Shown here piece by piece: positions 55,857 to 64,000 of a stretch of 64,000 nucleotides of DNA. Under the pieces are notes generated by a model. That model had not been told where the DNA came from, made no database searches, and saw only the letters and a program-made list of their open reading frames with translations. The stretch's first letter is position 1. Every line of letters starts with the position of its first letter. The stretch is from JBELHR01 sp049607205 (lineage in GTDB: Bacteria > Bacteroidota > Bacteroidia > Flavobacteriales > Flavobacteriaceae). A program made the translations under genes and the position numbers. The stretch is from the NCBI GenBank assembly GCA_049607205.1, contig JBMYWH010000005.1, positions 35,616 through 99,615 on the forward strand. The letters run 5' to 3'.

Positions 55857-58751
55857 ATGCAAGAAGAACTAAAGAAACTTGAACACCTTTTAAGTGGAGA
55901 ACTAAGATTAGATCCACTCTATAAAAGTATCTATGCAACAGATGCCTCTGTATACAGAAAAACTCCTCTTGGCGTTGCCTTCCCTAAGGATGATCGAGAT
56001 TTGAAACAGATCATTAATTTCGCTCGAGAACATAAAATTGGATTAATTCCTAGGACTGCTGGAACCTCTTTAGCAGGTCAATGTGTTGGGGATGGTCTCG
56101 TGGTGGATGTATCTAAATATTTTACAAAAATAATAGAGTTTAATTCAGAAGAAAAATGGATTAAAGTTCAACCAGGAGTTATACGTGATGACCTAAATCG
56201 ATTCTTGAAGCCTCACGGTTTATTTTTTGGGCCGAATACCTCCACCTCGAATCGATGTATGATTGGTGGAATGGTTGGAAACAATTCCTCGGGAACTACT
56301 TCCATCAAATATGGAGTTACTAGAGATAAGGTATTAGAAATTAAAGCGATTCTCTCGGATGGATCTACGGAAGTTTTTAAGGACATTAGTTCCGAAGAAT
56401 TAAATACTAAATCAAAAGAGAATTCTCTATCAGGAAAAATTTATGCTCAGATTCTGTCCAAGTATAGTCAAAAAGAGATTCAAGAAGAAATTAAGAGAGA
56501 GTTTCCCGACAAAAATATTCACAGGAGATGCACAGGATATGCCATTGATGAACTCTTAGACTTTAAGGAGTTTTCCGGAGATGCCACCCATATAAATCTT
56601 GCGAAATTACTTTGTGGTTCAGAAGGGACCCTAGCATTTTCTACAGAAATTAAAATTAGTCTTAATACGCTTCCTCCAATCCACAATGTAATGGTTGCCG
56701 CTCAATTCACTTCTGTAAGTGAGAGCTTAAAGGCTGTTGAAACTGCCATGAACCATGACTTATATACCTGTGAGCTCATGGATAAAATCATCCTTGACTG
56801 TACTAAAAACAATAGAGAACAACAGAAAAATAGATTTTTCCTTCAAGGAGATCCTGGTGCAATTCTCATGCTAGAAGTTGCCTCAACTTCCATGGAATCA
56901 GCCCAGCAAAAAGCAAATGAATTGGTAGCCGACCTCTTGTCTAAAGATATGGGATATGCGCATCCACAACTCTATGGAAATGACATTCAAAAGGTTCATG
57001 ATTTAAGAAAAGCGGGGCTCGGTTTATTAGGAAATATTGTAGGGGATCGCAAAGCTGTGGCCTGCATTGAAGATACAGCTGTAGCATTAAAGGACTTAGA
57101 CTCTTATATAGAAGAATTCTCACAAATGATGACTTCGTTTGATCAGCAAGCTGTTTACTATGCTCATGCTGGAGCTGGAGAAATTCATTTAAGACCTATA
57201 CTAAACCTCAAAAAGAAAGAGGATGTTAAACTCTTTAGAAAGATCACCCATCAAACCGCTGAATTGGTAAAGAAATATAAAGGCTCATTTAGTGGAGAAC
57301 ATGGAGACGGTATTGTTCGTGCGGAGTTCATTCCATTGATGATAGGGGAAAAGAATTATGCACTTCTCAAAGAGATAAAAAACCTATTTGACCCCAATGG
57401 TATCTTTAATCCTGGTAAGATAGTAGATGCTTATAAAATGGATGAATCACTTCGCTATGAAGTGGATCGCGCAGAACCTCAAATTTCAACCTTGATGAAC
57501 TTCGACGATTCTCAAGGGATTTTAAGAGTTGCAGAAAAATGTAATGGATCCGGTGATTGTCGTAAAAGTCCTGAGGCAGGTGGAACTTTATGCCCCAGTT
57601 ATAGAGCCACTAAGGATGAAAAAGACACAACACGTGCTCGTGCAAATGCCCTAAGAGAATTTCTAACCAATTCCGATCAGAAAAACCGGTTCAATCACAA
57701 AGAGCTCTATGAAGCATTCGATTTGTGTTTAAGTTGTAAAGCGTGTTCTTCGGAATGTCCATCGAATGTAGATGTAGCAAGCTTAAAGGCTGAATTTCTT
57801 TATCAATACCACCTAGAAAATGGGGTCCCATTAAGAACAAAGCTATTTGCCCATAATATTACCTTAAACAAACTCGCTGGAATTGTTCCTGCTATAAGTA
57901 ATCCAATCATCAACTCTTCTTTAATCAAAAAATTGATGGGAATTGCTCCTCAGAGAAGCTTACCTTCAATCAGCTCCAACAGATTGAGAAGGGAGTTAAA
58001 ATCAAATCGAACCAAGTCAAAAGCTTCCGTTGATTTATATCTTTTTATGGATGAATTTACAGAGTTATATGACACAGAGATTGGTTTACAAGCCTTGAGT
58101 CTATTAAAAGAATTAGGTTTCCACGTTGCTTATATAAAACACCCTGAAAGTGCTAGAAGTTTTCTTTCTAAAGGACTCTTAAAGGAAGCTCAAACTATTG
58201 CTGAGAAAAATGTATCAATTTTTTCAGATTTGATAGACGAGAATACTCCTCTAGTAGGAATAGAGCCTTCAGCAATTTTGAGCTTTAGGGATGAATACCC
58301 AAGGCTTTGTAAGGATAGAACAAAAGCACAAAACTTATCGAAAAATGTCTTAACCTTTGAAGAGTTTTTTAGTAAAATGATTGATCAGGGTCAGATTCGT
58401 TCAGAATCTTTTTCTAAAGAGCACAAAACAATCAAACTTCATGGACATTGTCATCAGAAGTCATTAAGTAATAATTCCTATGGTTTTAAAATGCTTAATC
58501 TACCGCAAAACTACAGTGTTCAAATATTGAATACGGGATGTTGTGGAATGGCAGGTTCTTTTGGTTATGAAAAAGAACATTATCAGCTCAGTCAGCAAGT
58601 AGGTGAAGACACCTTATTTCCAAAATTAAGAAAACTGACAGCCGAAGTAACGGTTGCCGCTGCCGGAACCTCGTGCCGACATCAAATAAAAGATGCCGTT
58701 CAGAAGAACGCTTTGCACCCCATAAGTATTTTACATGATGCATTGCGATAA
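55857..58751 (+). CDS. FAD/Fe-S D-2-hydroxyglutarate dehydrogenase-type oxidase (YdiJ-like)
   Basis: A 964 aa flavoprotein. Domains in order: FAD-binding VAO-type (about 20-260; PRTAGTSLAGQCVGDG), FAD-linked oxidase C-terminal (about 270-530; metal site YAHAGAGEIHLRP and SGEHGDGI), a ferredoxin-like region (C-x5-C-x10-CP and CLSCKACSSECP), and a CCG domain near the end (HGHCHQKS, NTGCCGMAGSFGYEK). This is the layout of E. coli YdiJ. It would oxidise D-2-hydroxyglutarate to 2-oxoglutarate and pass electrons to the membrane. It is in an operon with the Lrp regulator. Confidence 0.9.
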   Translation: MQEELKKLEHLLSGELRLDPLYKSIYATDASVYRKTPLGVAFPKDDRDLKQIINFAREHKIGLIPRTAGTSLAGQCVGDGLVVDVSKYFTKIIEFNSEEKWIKVQPGVIRDDLNRFLKPHGLFFGPNTSTSNRCMIGGMVGNNSSGTTSIKYGVTRDKVLEIKAILSDGSTEVFKDISSEELNTKSKENSLSGKIYAQILSKYSQKEIQEEIKREFPDKNIHRRCTGYAIDELLDFKEFSGDATHINLAKLLCGSEGTLAFSTEIKISLNTLPPIHNVMVAAQFTSVSESLKAVETAMNHDLYTCELMDKIILDCTKNNREQQKNRFFLQGDPGAILMLEVASTSMESAQQKANELVADLLSKDMGYAHPQLYGNDIQKVHDLRKAGLGLLGNIVGDRKAVACIEDTAVALKDLDSYIEEFSQMMTSFDQQAVYYAHAGAGEIHLRPILNLKKKEDVKLFRKITHQTAELVKKYKGSFSGEHGDGIVRAEFIPLMIGEKNYALLKEIKNLFDPNGIFNPGKIVDAYKMDESLRYEVDRAEPQISTLMNFDDSQGILRVAEKCNGSGDCRKSPEAGGTLCPSYRATKDEKDTTRARANALREFLTNSDQKNRFNHKELYEAFDLCLSCKACSSECPSNVDVASLKAEFLYQYHLENGVPLRTKLFAHNITLNKLAGIVPAISNPIINSSLIKKLMGIAPQRSLPSISSNRLRRELKSNRTKSKASVDLYLFMDEFTELYDTEIGLQALSLLKELGFHVAYIKHPESARSFLSKGLLKEAQTIAEKNVSIFSDLIDENTPLVGIEPSAILSFRDEYPRLCKDRTKAQNLSKNVLTFEEFFSKMIDQGQIRSESFSKEHKTIKLHGHCHQKSLSNNSYGFKMLNLPQNYSVQILNTGCCGMAGSFGYEKEHYQLSQQVGEDTLFPKLRKLTAEVTVAAAGTSCRHQIKDAVQKNALHPISILHDALR

Positions 58752-58785
58752 AAAAAAGCCTAGAGAAAATCTCTAGGCTTTTTTT
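58751..58785. terminator. bidirectional terminator
   Basis: AGCCTAGAGA pairs with TCTCTAGGCT in runs of A and T (58751-58766 with 58770-58785). Confidence 0.92.
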
Positions 58786-59915
58786 TAAATACTTTTTAAG
58801 GCATCTATAAATGCGTCTATATCTTCTTTGGTATTATACTTGGAAAAAGAAACCCTAATAGAGGTGTGGTTCTGGGCATCCGAATCTAATACTTCTGACA
58901 GCACGTGAGAACCTTTGTTCGATCCACTCTGACAAGCACTTCCACCAGAAACGGCAATTCCGTTAAGATCTAAAGAAAATAAAAGCATTGGAGCGCTGCC
59001 TGGAAATCTAACTGATAGAATATGATAGGCAGAATCATCTAATGCATCACTGTTTGCATTAAATTCGATTTCTGGCATAAATGTCTTTAAGGAATCAATT
59101 GCATACTTTTTAACTTCAGTAATGTGCTTAGACTCTGATTCTAAATTTTTAATAGCCAAATCTAAGGCCTCTGCCATACCAGCTATACTGTGAACATTTT
59201 CTGTTCCAGCACGAACACCTTTTTCTTGACCTCCACCAGTTATCATAGATCGGATTCCACTTCCTTTTCTAAAGAATGCAAAACCTACACCTTTAGGTCC
59301 ATGAAATTTATGAGCAGAGCCCACTAAGAAATCAACGTGAATTTCACTAAGGTCTATTGCAAGATGACCAACCGCCTGAACCGCATCGGTATGAAAATAT
59401 GACTTATACTCCTGACATAAGTCCCCGACTCTTTTAATTGGTAAAATAGTTCCAATCTCATTGTTTACATACATTAGAGATACCAATGTTTGAACTTTTG
59501 AGCTATTCAAAACCTCCTCCAATTGAGCTAGGTTGATCTCCCCTTTTTGATCGACATCTAGATAAACAATTTCAATACCACTATTTACTTCGAGGTCCTT
59601 CAAAGTATTTATAACAGCAGCATGCTCAATTTTCGTGGATACAATCCTTTTTACTCCAAGGTTGTCCACGGCATTTCTCAATACTAGATTATCCGCTTCT
59701 GAACCGGAACCGGTGAAAATAATTTCTGAAGAATCGCAGTTAAGTGCCGACGCAATTCTTTTTCGTGACTGTTCTACTAGAGACTTTGCAGTTCGACCAA
59801 ATTGATGCGTTGATGAAGGATTACCAGCAGTAGATTTCATAACCTCTGCCATATAATCAATAACCTGATCATCAAGCCTTGTGCTTGCCCCATTATCTAA
59901 ATAAATTAATTTCAT
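58785..59915 (-). CDS. cysteine desulfurase (NifS/IscS type)
   Basis: A 376 aa PLP enzyme that takes sulfur from cysteine for Fe-S clusters or tRNA thiolation. PLP-binding Lys203 is in GSAHKFHGPKG, the PLP-stacking His is in KIEHAAV, and the persulfide Cys328 is in VSGGSACQSGS. IscU, IscA and regulators are not adjacent, so the acceptor is unknown. It stands alone after a terminator. Confidence 0.92.
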   Translation of the reverse strand: MKLIYLDNGASTRLDDQVIDYMAEVMKSTAGNPSSTHQFGRTAKSLVEQSRKRIASALNCDSSEIIFTGSGSEADNLVLRNAVDNLGVKRIVSTKIEHAAVINTLKDLEVNSGIEIVYLDVDQKGEINLAQLEEVLNSSKVQTLVSLMYVNNEIGTILPIKRVGDLCQEYKSYFHTDAVQAVGHLAIDLSEIHVDFLVGSAHKFHGPKGVGFAFFRKGSGIRSMITGGGQEKGVRAGTENVHSIAGMAEALDLAIKNLESESKHITEVKKYAIDSLKTFMPEIEFNANSDALDDSAYHILSVRFPGSAPMLLFSLDLNGIAVSGGSACQSGSNKGSHVLSEVLDSDAQNHTSIRVSFSKYNTKEDIDAFIDALKSI

Positions 59916-59994
59916 GGGCGCAAATATAAATTAAATTATCCTTTGAATTGGTCTAGCACTTAAAAATGCTTTATTTTTAGAAAAAATTTATAGT

Positions 59995-60498
59995 ATGCGA
60001 GTTATATATTTCTTGATAGGGATCCTTCTTTTAAGCTCATGTGATGATGGTGATTTTGAAACACCTAGTTTTGAGTTTGAGCCTGAAATTTACGGTTGTG
60101 GAACCTATTTATTATATCGCACTACCGATGCTTTGAACGAAGCTTATATCGTGACCTTAAATCTAACAGACCTACCGGTACAGGAAGAGACTCAATTAGA
60201 TTTACCCTTTACAACAGGTAGAACAGTGACTTACAGACTTTTTAATGGGGAATTAGGTTCAGATTATTTCTGTAATGATATCCCAAGTGTCCAACCAGAA
60301 ACAAAAGAAGAATGGTTAGCCACTGGGGGAAGCATGGATATCTACACAACACAAGTATTAGATCCTGATGATGGATCTTTAATTGGATTTGATCATAAAA
60401 TAATAATTAATGACCTGGTATTGAGTTATGAAGGCAGAGAGATTAGGCAAAGTACTTATACCTTCGGAACCGTTTCGACATTGATAGACACAAACTAG
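59995..60498 (+). CDS. hypothetical lipoprotein, 167 aa
   Basis: A secreted lipoprotein with signal MRVIYFLIGILLLSSC (lipobox LSSC, Cys16), followed by Asp/Glu-rich residues, which in Bacteroidetes favour surface export of the lipoprotein. The mature part is beta-rich with two further Cys (YGCGTYLLY and YFCNDIPS). I do not recognise its function. Its TAG stop overlaps the stop of the convergent Smr gene within CTAG. Confidence 0.8.
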   Translation: MRVIYFLIGILLLSSCDDGDFETPSFEFEPEIYGCGTYLLYRTTDALNEAYIVTLNLTDLPVQEETQLDLPFTTGRTVTYRLFNGELGSDYFCNDIPSVQPETKEEWLATGGSMDIYTTQVLDPDDGSLIGFDHKIIINDLVLSYEGREIRQSTYTFGTVSTLIDTN

Positions 60499-61052
60499 GC
60501 GTTCTGAACAATATAGACATCAGTGGCCCCCATTCCATATTTTCGATAATTAGCGGGCTCAAACCTCACCGGATAACGTCCTAATAGATATCTCAATTCT
60601 TGTTCAAGCACCCCTTCACCTACTCCATGAATAAATACTATTCTAGGAATCCTATTATTAATTGCATATTCCAACTTACGTTGTGCAGTATCCATCTGAA
60701 TGATCATGATATCATAGGGATCCAATTTATGAGTGTGACGTACTAACTTTTCAATGTGCAAATCTACCTCCATGGCAGGTATTTCTTTAGAAACTCTTTT
60801 GACAGATTTCTTTTTACCCTCTACTGAATTAATTTTCTGTGCCAACAATGGATTGTTTATGTCGGCATATAAACTTAGTTTTTTTTGATCTTCTCCAAGA
60901 AGAACCAATTCATGAGCTTCAAACCAATATTCAAAACCTGATTGATCAATAATGTAAATTCGGCTTTGATCTATGCGACTTACCTTTCCCTCTACCTGAT
61001 CGTCAATAACAGATACTCTATCTCCGACCTTAAACTTCGATACTTTTGTCAT
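60495..61052 (-). CDS. Smr-domain protein with N-terminal SH3/KOW-like domain (DUF2027-related)
   Basis: A 185 aa protein. The N-terminal 55 residues form an SH3/tudor-like barrel (KFKVGDRVSVIDDQVEGKVS); the C-terminal half is an Smr domain (VDLHIEKLV and FIHGVGEGVLEQEL) as in MutS2 and free Smr nucleases. DUF2027 proteins of Bacteroides are longer. Smr domains act as DNA or RNA endonucleases; which one here is unknown. It overlaps the end of the first PPK2 gene by 23 bp. Confidence 0.85.
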   Translation of the reverse strand: MTKVSKFKVGDRVSVIDDQVEGKVSRIDQSRIYIIDQSGFEYWFEAHELVLLGEDQKKLSLYADINNPLLAQKINSVEGKKKSVKRVSKEIPAMEVDLHIEKLVRHTHKLDPYDIMIIQMDTAQRKLEYAINNRIPRIVFIHGVGEGVLEQELRYLLGRYPVRFEPANYRKYGMGATDVYIVQNA

Positions 61053-61806
61053 AAGGCAATTGATCTAATATATATTTAATAGCTTCTATTCTTGCAAAGG
61101 TCTTTCGATTTGCTCTAATTACTTTCCAAGGAATACCCTGTTTTGCCTCTGTATTAGAAAAAAGTTTTTTCTTGTAGGCGGTATAATCATCCCAAAACTC
61201 TTGAGCATGTTCGTCCACTTTGGTAATTTTCCACTGCTTTAACGGATCTTTTTTAATATCATGGAAACGCTTACTTTGCTCGCGTTTAGATATAGACATA
61301 TAGATCTTTATCAATCGGATACCCGAACTTGTAATCATTTTTTCAAAATCATCAACTTGGGACATGAATTGGTGATATTCCTGATCAGTACAGAAATTAT
61401 TCACTGGCTCAACGATGGCTCTATTATACCATGAACGATCAAAAAACACCAGTTCACCTTGTTTAGGAAACTTCTTTATATAACGCTCAAAATACCATTG
61501 AGCACGTTCCTCTTCGTTGGGTTTAGGCAGGGCAACAACCTTAAAATGCCTAGGATTAATTCGTTCGGTAATTCGGCGAATGGCTCCTCCTTTTCCAGCA
61601 GCATCCCTTCCCTCAAAAATCACAAATATACGCTCATTATTTTCAATTGCCCATTTCTGCATTCTAATTAATTCAACCTGCAGCTTGCGAAGTTTTCGTT
61701 CATAACGAACATAACGTATCGCTCTATCCAAGTTTAAACTATCCTTCATTAAAAGGGAGATTAAACCTCTTGAGCTATTTAATTTTTCTAAATCTTCTGT
61801 AGTCAT
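61030..61806 (-). CDS. ppk2: polyphosphate kinase 2 family protein (downstream copy)
   Basis: A 258 aa single-domain PPK2, which uses polyphosphate to phosphorylate nucleotides or the reverse. Walker A is FEGRDAAGKGG, the lid has RITERINPRHFK, and Walker B is FFDRSWYNRA. The C-terminal region has DPLKQWKITKVDEHAQEFWDDY typical of the family. It is 1 nt downstream of a second PPK2, about half identical by eye. Nucleotide specificity (GDP/ADP) is not readable. Confidence 0.92.
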   Translation of the reverse strand: MTTEDLEKLNSSRGLISLLMKDSLNLDRAIRYVRYERKLRKLQVELIRMQKWAIENNERIFVIFEGRDAAGKGGAIRRITERINPRHFKVVALPKPNEEERAQWYFERYIKKFPKQGELVFFDRSWYNRAIVEPVNNFCTDQEYHQFMSQVDDFEKMITSSGIRLIKIYMSISKREQSKRFHDIKKDPLKQWKITKVDEHAQEFWDDYTAYKKKLFSNTEAKQGIPWKVIRANRKTFARIEAIKYILDQLPYDKSIEV

Positions 61807-61807
61807 A

Positions 61808-62674
61808 TTAATCCATCAAGTTTTGAGATCTAAAGTATCGCATTACGATATTAGGATCTGGAATTAAATTGGTGTCACGATCCGATTTACCTTCATACTC
61901 AAATTTAGAGAGTACATATCTCATGGCTTCTAAACGAGCAGTCTTCTTGTCATTTGACTTAACAATCATCCAAGGACAATAAGTTGTATGCGTCCCAAAA
62001 AACATTTTCTCCTTATAAAAACTATATTGATCCCACATCTCTTGACCTTTGCGATCAACAGGACTATATTTCCATCTTTTCAATGGATTATCCAATCGTT
62101 CTTGAAACCTTCTTAATTGTTCACTTTTTGAGATAGATAACCAAAACTTAATCACAATCACACCATCCTCATGTAACATGTGCTCAAATTCCGGAACTTG
62201 TGCCATAAAAGTATGGTACTGCTCATCGCTACAAAATCCCATGACGGGTTCTACTACTGCTCTATTGTACCAAGATCTATCAAAAAAAACTAATTCACCA
62301 GGATTGGGTAATTCCTTAATATAGCGTTCAAAATACCATTGCCCTTTCTCGATTTCTGTTGGTTTATTTAGGGCAACTAGCCTTATCGATCTTGGATTTA
62401 AATGTTCAGAAAATCTACGAATACCACCTCCTTTACCTGCGGCATCTCTACCTTCAAAAATGATAGCAACCCGCATCTTGTGCTTTGTAATGTGGCGTTG
62501 AAGTTTAACCATTTCTATTTGTAAAAATCGCAACTGCTCAAGATAATCTAGATTGCGCTCAATCTTAGAGGTATTTCTTCCCTTTTCTTGAAGAAGTTCA
62601 ATAATTTCTTGACCAGACTCCGCTTTTAGAAATTCATCCGCAGTAAGTCCTGGTTTTTGTTTTTTTTCATTCAT
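61808..62674 (-). CDS. ppk2: polyphosphate kinase 2 family protein (upstream copy)
   Basis: A 288 aa PPK2 paralogue with the same core: FEGRDAAGKGGGIRRFSEHL (Walker A and following), FFDRSWYNRAVVEPVMGF (Walker B), and NPLKRWKYSPVDRKGQEMW. It has about 30 extra residues at the N-terminus (KKQKPGLTADEFLKAESGQE) that resemble a short regulatory or docking segment. It is 6 nt after the SafE-like gene and 1 nt before the other copy, all on one strand. Confidence 0.92.
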   Translation of the reverse strand: MNEKKQKPGLTADEFLKAESGQEIIELLQEKGRNTSKIERNLDYLEQLRFLQIEMVKLQRHITKHKMRVAIIFEGRDAAGKGGGIRRFSEHLNPRSIRLVALNKPTEIEKGQWYFERYIKELPNPGELVFFDRSWYNRAVVEPVMGFCSDEQYHTFMAQVPEFEHMLHEDGVIVIKFWLSISKSEQLRRFQERLDNPLKRWKYSPVDRKGQEMWDQYSFYKEKMFFGTHTTYCPWMIVKSNDKKTARLEAMRYVLSKFEYEGKSDRDTNLIPDPNIVMRYFRSQNLMD

Positions 62675-62680
62675 AGGCCC

Positions 62681-63397
62681 TTAGTTCAATACCGCTGGGC
62701 ATGACATGGCATTATTTGTTATTTGTAAGGCGGCATCTGACGGAGAGATATATGGAATTCCCAGTCCTAGACCTCTTAAAACAAATAAAATCCCAACAGC
62801 AAGAACAAATATAGGAAATGCTTTTTGAATATATTTGGCTTGAGATGATTTTAAAAAATTACCTAGAAATATAGTTAGCGTCATAAATGGCATAGTCCCT
62901 AAACCAAAAAGAAACATATACAATCCACCCTCAAAAGCGGATCCCATTGCCACTGCTCCGAATACTGCCGTATAAACCAAACCACAGGGTAAAAAACCAT
63001 TTAAAACACCTATAAAAAAAATTGTTTTAGGATTCTTCTTTCCTAATAATAGCCCTAATTTCAATTTCACTTCACTTAAGAACTTTGAGAAAGGACTCGC
63101 TAAAGAATTGATACCTGAACCTCCCAAGCTTACAAAAGCTGAAAGAATCATCAGAACTCCCATGACTATGGTTAACCTTTGTTGCATTCCAGATAAGTAA
63201 AGTCCTTTTCCGAAAAGACCGAACAGCACCCCTATCAAAGTATAGGTTGCGGTCCTTCCCAGGTGATACATAAGCGTCTGAATACTTGCCTTAATACCAG
63301 ATTTTCGGTCTACTGGAATCATTAAAGCCAGAGGACCACACATTCCCACACAATGGAAACTCATCATGAGTCCGAGAAAAAAACCTGCAAAGATCAT
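62681..63397 (-). CDS. sulfite exporter TauE/SafE (UreH-2) family protein of the cbb3 oxidase cluster
   Basis: A 238 aa membrane protein with six to seven helices. The N-terminal motif FHCVGMCGPLALMI, with two Cys and a His, is that of UreH-2/DsbD-like transporters found after fixH in cbb3 clusters, where a copper or metal role in oxidase assembly is proposed. It starts at the base next to the fixH stop. The tail ends AMSCPAVLN with a further Cys. Confidence 0.88.
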   Translation of the reverse strand: MIFAGFFLGLMMSFHCVGMCGPLALMIPVDRKSGIKASIQTLMYHLGRTATYTLIGVLFGLFGKGLYLSGMQQRLTIVMGVLMILSAFVSLGGSGINSLASPFSKFLSEVKLKLGLLLGKKNPKTIFFIGVLNGFLPCGLVYTAVFGAVAMGSAFEGGLYMFLFGLGTMPFMTLTIFLGNFLKSSQAKYIQKAFPIFVLAVGILFVLRGLGLGIPYISPSDAALQITNNAMSCPAVLN

Positions 63398-63868
63398 CTA
63401 ATAATACAAGTCTTGTTTTAGTAAATAGGTAGAATCTTGATACTGCCAATGCATTCTCAAATGGTATTTTCCCTTAACAAACCTCTGGTTATCGATAAAC
63501 AGACTATTATCCTCGTTAAGAGGTAATTCTCCCTTTTTAAAGGTCTTTCTGATGTCTAATTCCGGCTTGTCGCTTCTTTGAAACCAATAAGTTGCGCTAA
63601 GTCCGTCTACATCCATCTGGGAAGGAAACTTTAATTCTACTCCTTTTGACGTTCTGACCAATCTCAAATTAGTCTCCAATCGAGAAGATCGTGCTAATTG
63701 TTCCATTTCATCTTGATAATGAATCTCGTCTTTATAATAATCATCAGAGACTAAAGAATGATTCAGAGTCGGATTTACAAAGGTCTGAACAACGAAGTAA
63801 AGAATAAACACAATAAAGCCTATTAGACTCATAATAATGGCATAAGGCCAAGTAATTTTTATTTTCAT
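63398..63868 (-). CDS. fixH: FixH/CcoH cytochrome oxidase assembly protein
   Basis: A 156 aa protein with one N-terminal transmembrane helix (about 8-30; WPYAIIMSLIGFIVFILYF), the FixH-typical LVSDDYYKDEIHYQDEMEQL, and a periplasmic beta-rich domain. It is needed for assembly of cbb3 oxidase or the copper transporter CcoI in other bacteria. It lies 2 nt after ccoG and directly before the SafE-like gene. Confidence 0.92.
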   Translation of the reverse strand: MKIKITWPYAIIMSLIGFIVFILYFVVQTFVNPTLNHSLVSDDYYKDEIHYQDEMEQLARSSRLETNLRLVRTSKGVELKFPSQMDVDGLSATYWFQRSDKPELDIRKTFKKGELPLNEDNSLFIDNQRFVKGKYHLRMHWQYQDSTYLLKQDLYY

Positions 63869-63870
63869 AA

Positions 63871-64000
63871 TTATTTTTTAGGACCTAAGAAGTTTGATTT
63901 TGTTTGGTCTATTTTTTTATCATTAGAAAATATTCCAATTTGAATCTTTTGCTTTGAGGAGTTCAAATCTTTCTGGTGAATTTTAACAAATAAACTTCCT
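63871..64000 (-). CDS. ccoG: cytochrome c oxidase accessory protein CcoG, C-terminal end only
   Basis: The last 42 codons of a gene that enters from the right edge. The reading ends NFLGPKK and contains SLFVKIHQKDL and KIQIGIFSNDKKIDQTKSN, the Ig-like C-terminal domain of CcoG with its typical NFLGP end. Stop TAA at 63873-63871, 2 nt before fixH. The Fe-S ferredoxin part lies outside the window. Confidence 0.85.
   Translation of the reverse strand, partial: GSLFVKIHQKDLNSSKQKIQIGIFSNDKKIDQTKSNFLGPKK

Noticed and set aside
1..64000. CRISPR arrays, toxin-antitoxin pairs, restriction systems, insertion sequences or integrated prophage
   Set aside because: No regular spaced repeats, transposases, terminal inverted repeats or defence-type genes were seen on either strand; all sizeable frames belong to core or conserved families.

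Overview
This is a 64 kb stretch of an AT-rich bacterial chromosome, almost certainly from the Flavobacteriia (order Flavobacteriales). The evidence is a fused LpxC/FabZ, the order lpxD-lpxC/fabZ-lpxA-efp, promoters of the Bacteroidetes type (a TAnnTTTG box near -7), almost no Shine-Dalgarno sequences, several TTG starts, a 6S RNA between zapA and rny, a bacillithiol gene (bshB1), a cyclophilin-FKBP fusion, and many small families known only from Bacteroidetes. The genus cannot be fixed from the sequence alone. Genes are tightly packed. There is no prophage, insertion sequence, CRISPR array or integrated island, and no gap of 300 bases is empty.

Layout. 1-3.0 kb: a cysteine-rich module on the minus strand (SigZ-like sigma factor, thioredoxin-fold protein, ArsP-type permease, then a PLP C-S lyase cut by the window edge). 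3.0-13.0 kb: minus-strand core metabolism and envelope genes (fabG, an M16 protease lipoprotein, sucD, efp, lpxA, lpxC/fabZ, lpxD, an HD phosphohydrolase). 13.1-15.1 kb: tsaE, alanine dehydrogenase and a DUF4258 protein. 15.1-18.5 kb: a TrmH-type methyltransferase, a small conserved protein and recQ. 18.6-26.2 kb: tatC, an AhpD-like protein, lptB, pssA, an Lnb/DUF4105 protein, aroQ, xerD, and a permease-Rieske oxygenase pair. 26.3-28.6 kb: rny, 6S RNA, zapA and a coiled-coil partner. 28.7-38.7 kb: M23 peptidase, bcp, nth, an ECF sigma factor with a small downstream ORF, uvrA, tRNA-His, bshB1, a glutathione peroxidase lipoprotein, a DUF2520 protein, kdsC and pcm. 38.8-48.3 kb: hydroxyacyl-CoA dehydrogenase, gltP-type symporter, NUDIX, acyltransferase, the divergent dps/oxyR pair, small conserved proteins, a HAD phosphatase, a purine deaminase, queD-like and idi. 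48.4-54.4 kb: prfC, PPIase fusion, an Mpo1-like protein, a CsaA-like protein and an M14 carboxypeptidase. 54.5-58.8 kb: a probable end-of-lysine-catabolism module (HglS-like dioxygenase, Lrp regulator, D-2-hydroxyglutarate dehydrogenase). 58.8-64 kb: cysteine desulfurase, a lipoprotein, Smr protein, two tandem PPK2 kinases, and the tail of a cbb3 oxidase assembly cluster (SafE-like protein, fixH, partial ccoG).

Most of the window is ordinary housekeeping sequence. I found no clearly new multi-gene defence or mobile system. The best leads are the SigZ/thioredoxin/permease module, a permease whose reading frame offers only an ATT start, promoter boxes placed so close to start codons that the mRNAs may be leaderless, a 49-codon ORF behind an ECF sigma gene, a tRNA-His with a tandem U-U mismatch in its acceptor stem, an OxyR-like palindrome between dps and oxyR, and the HglS/D2HGDH pairing.
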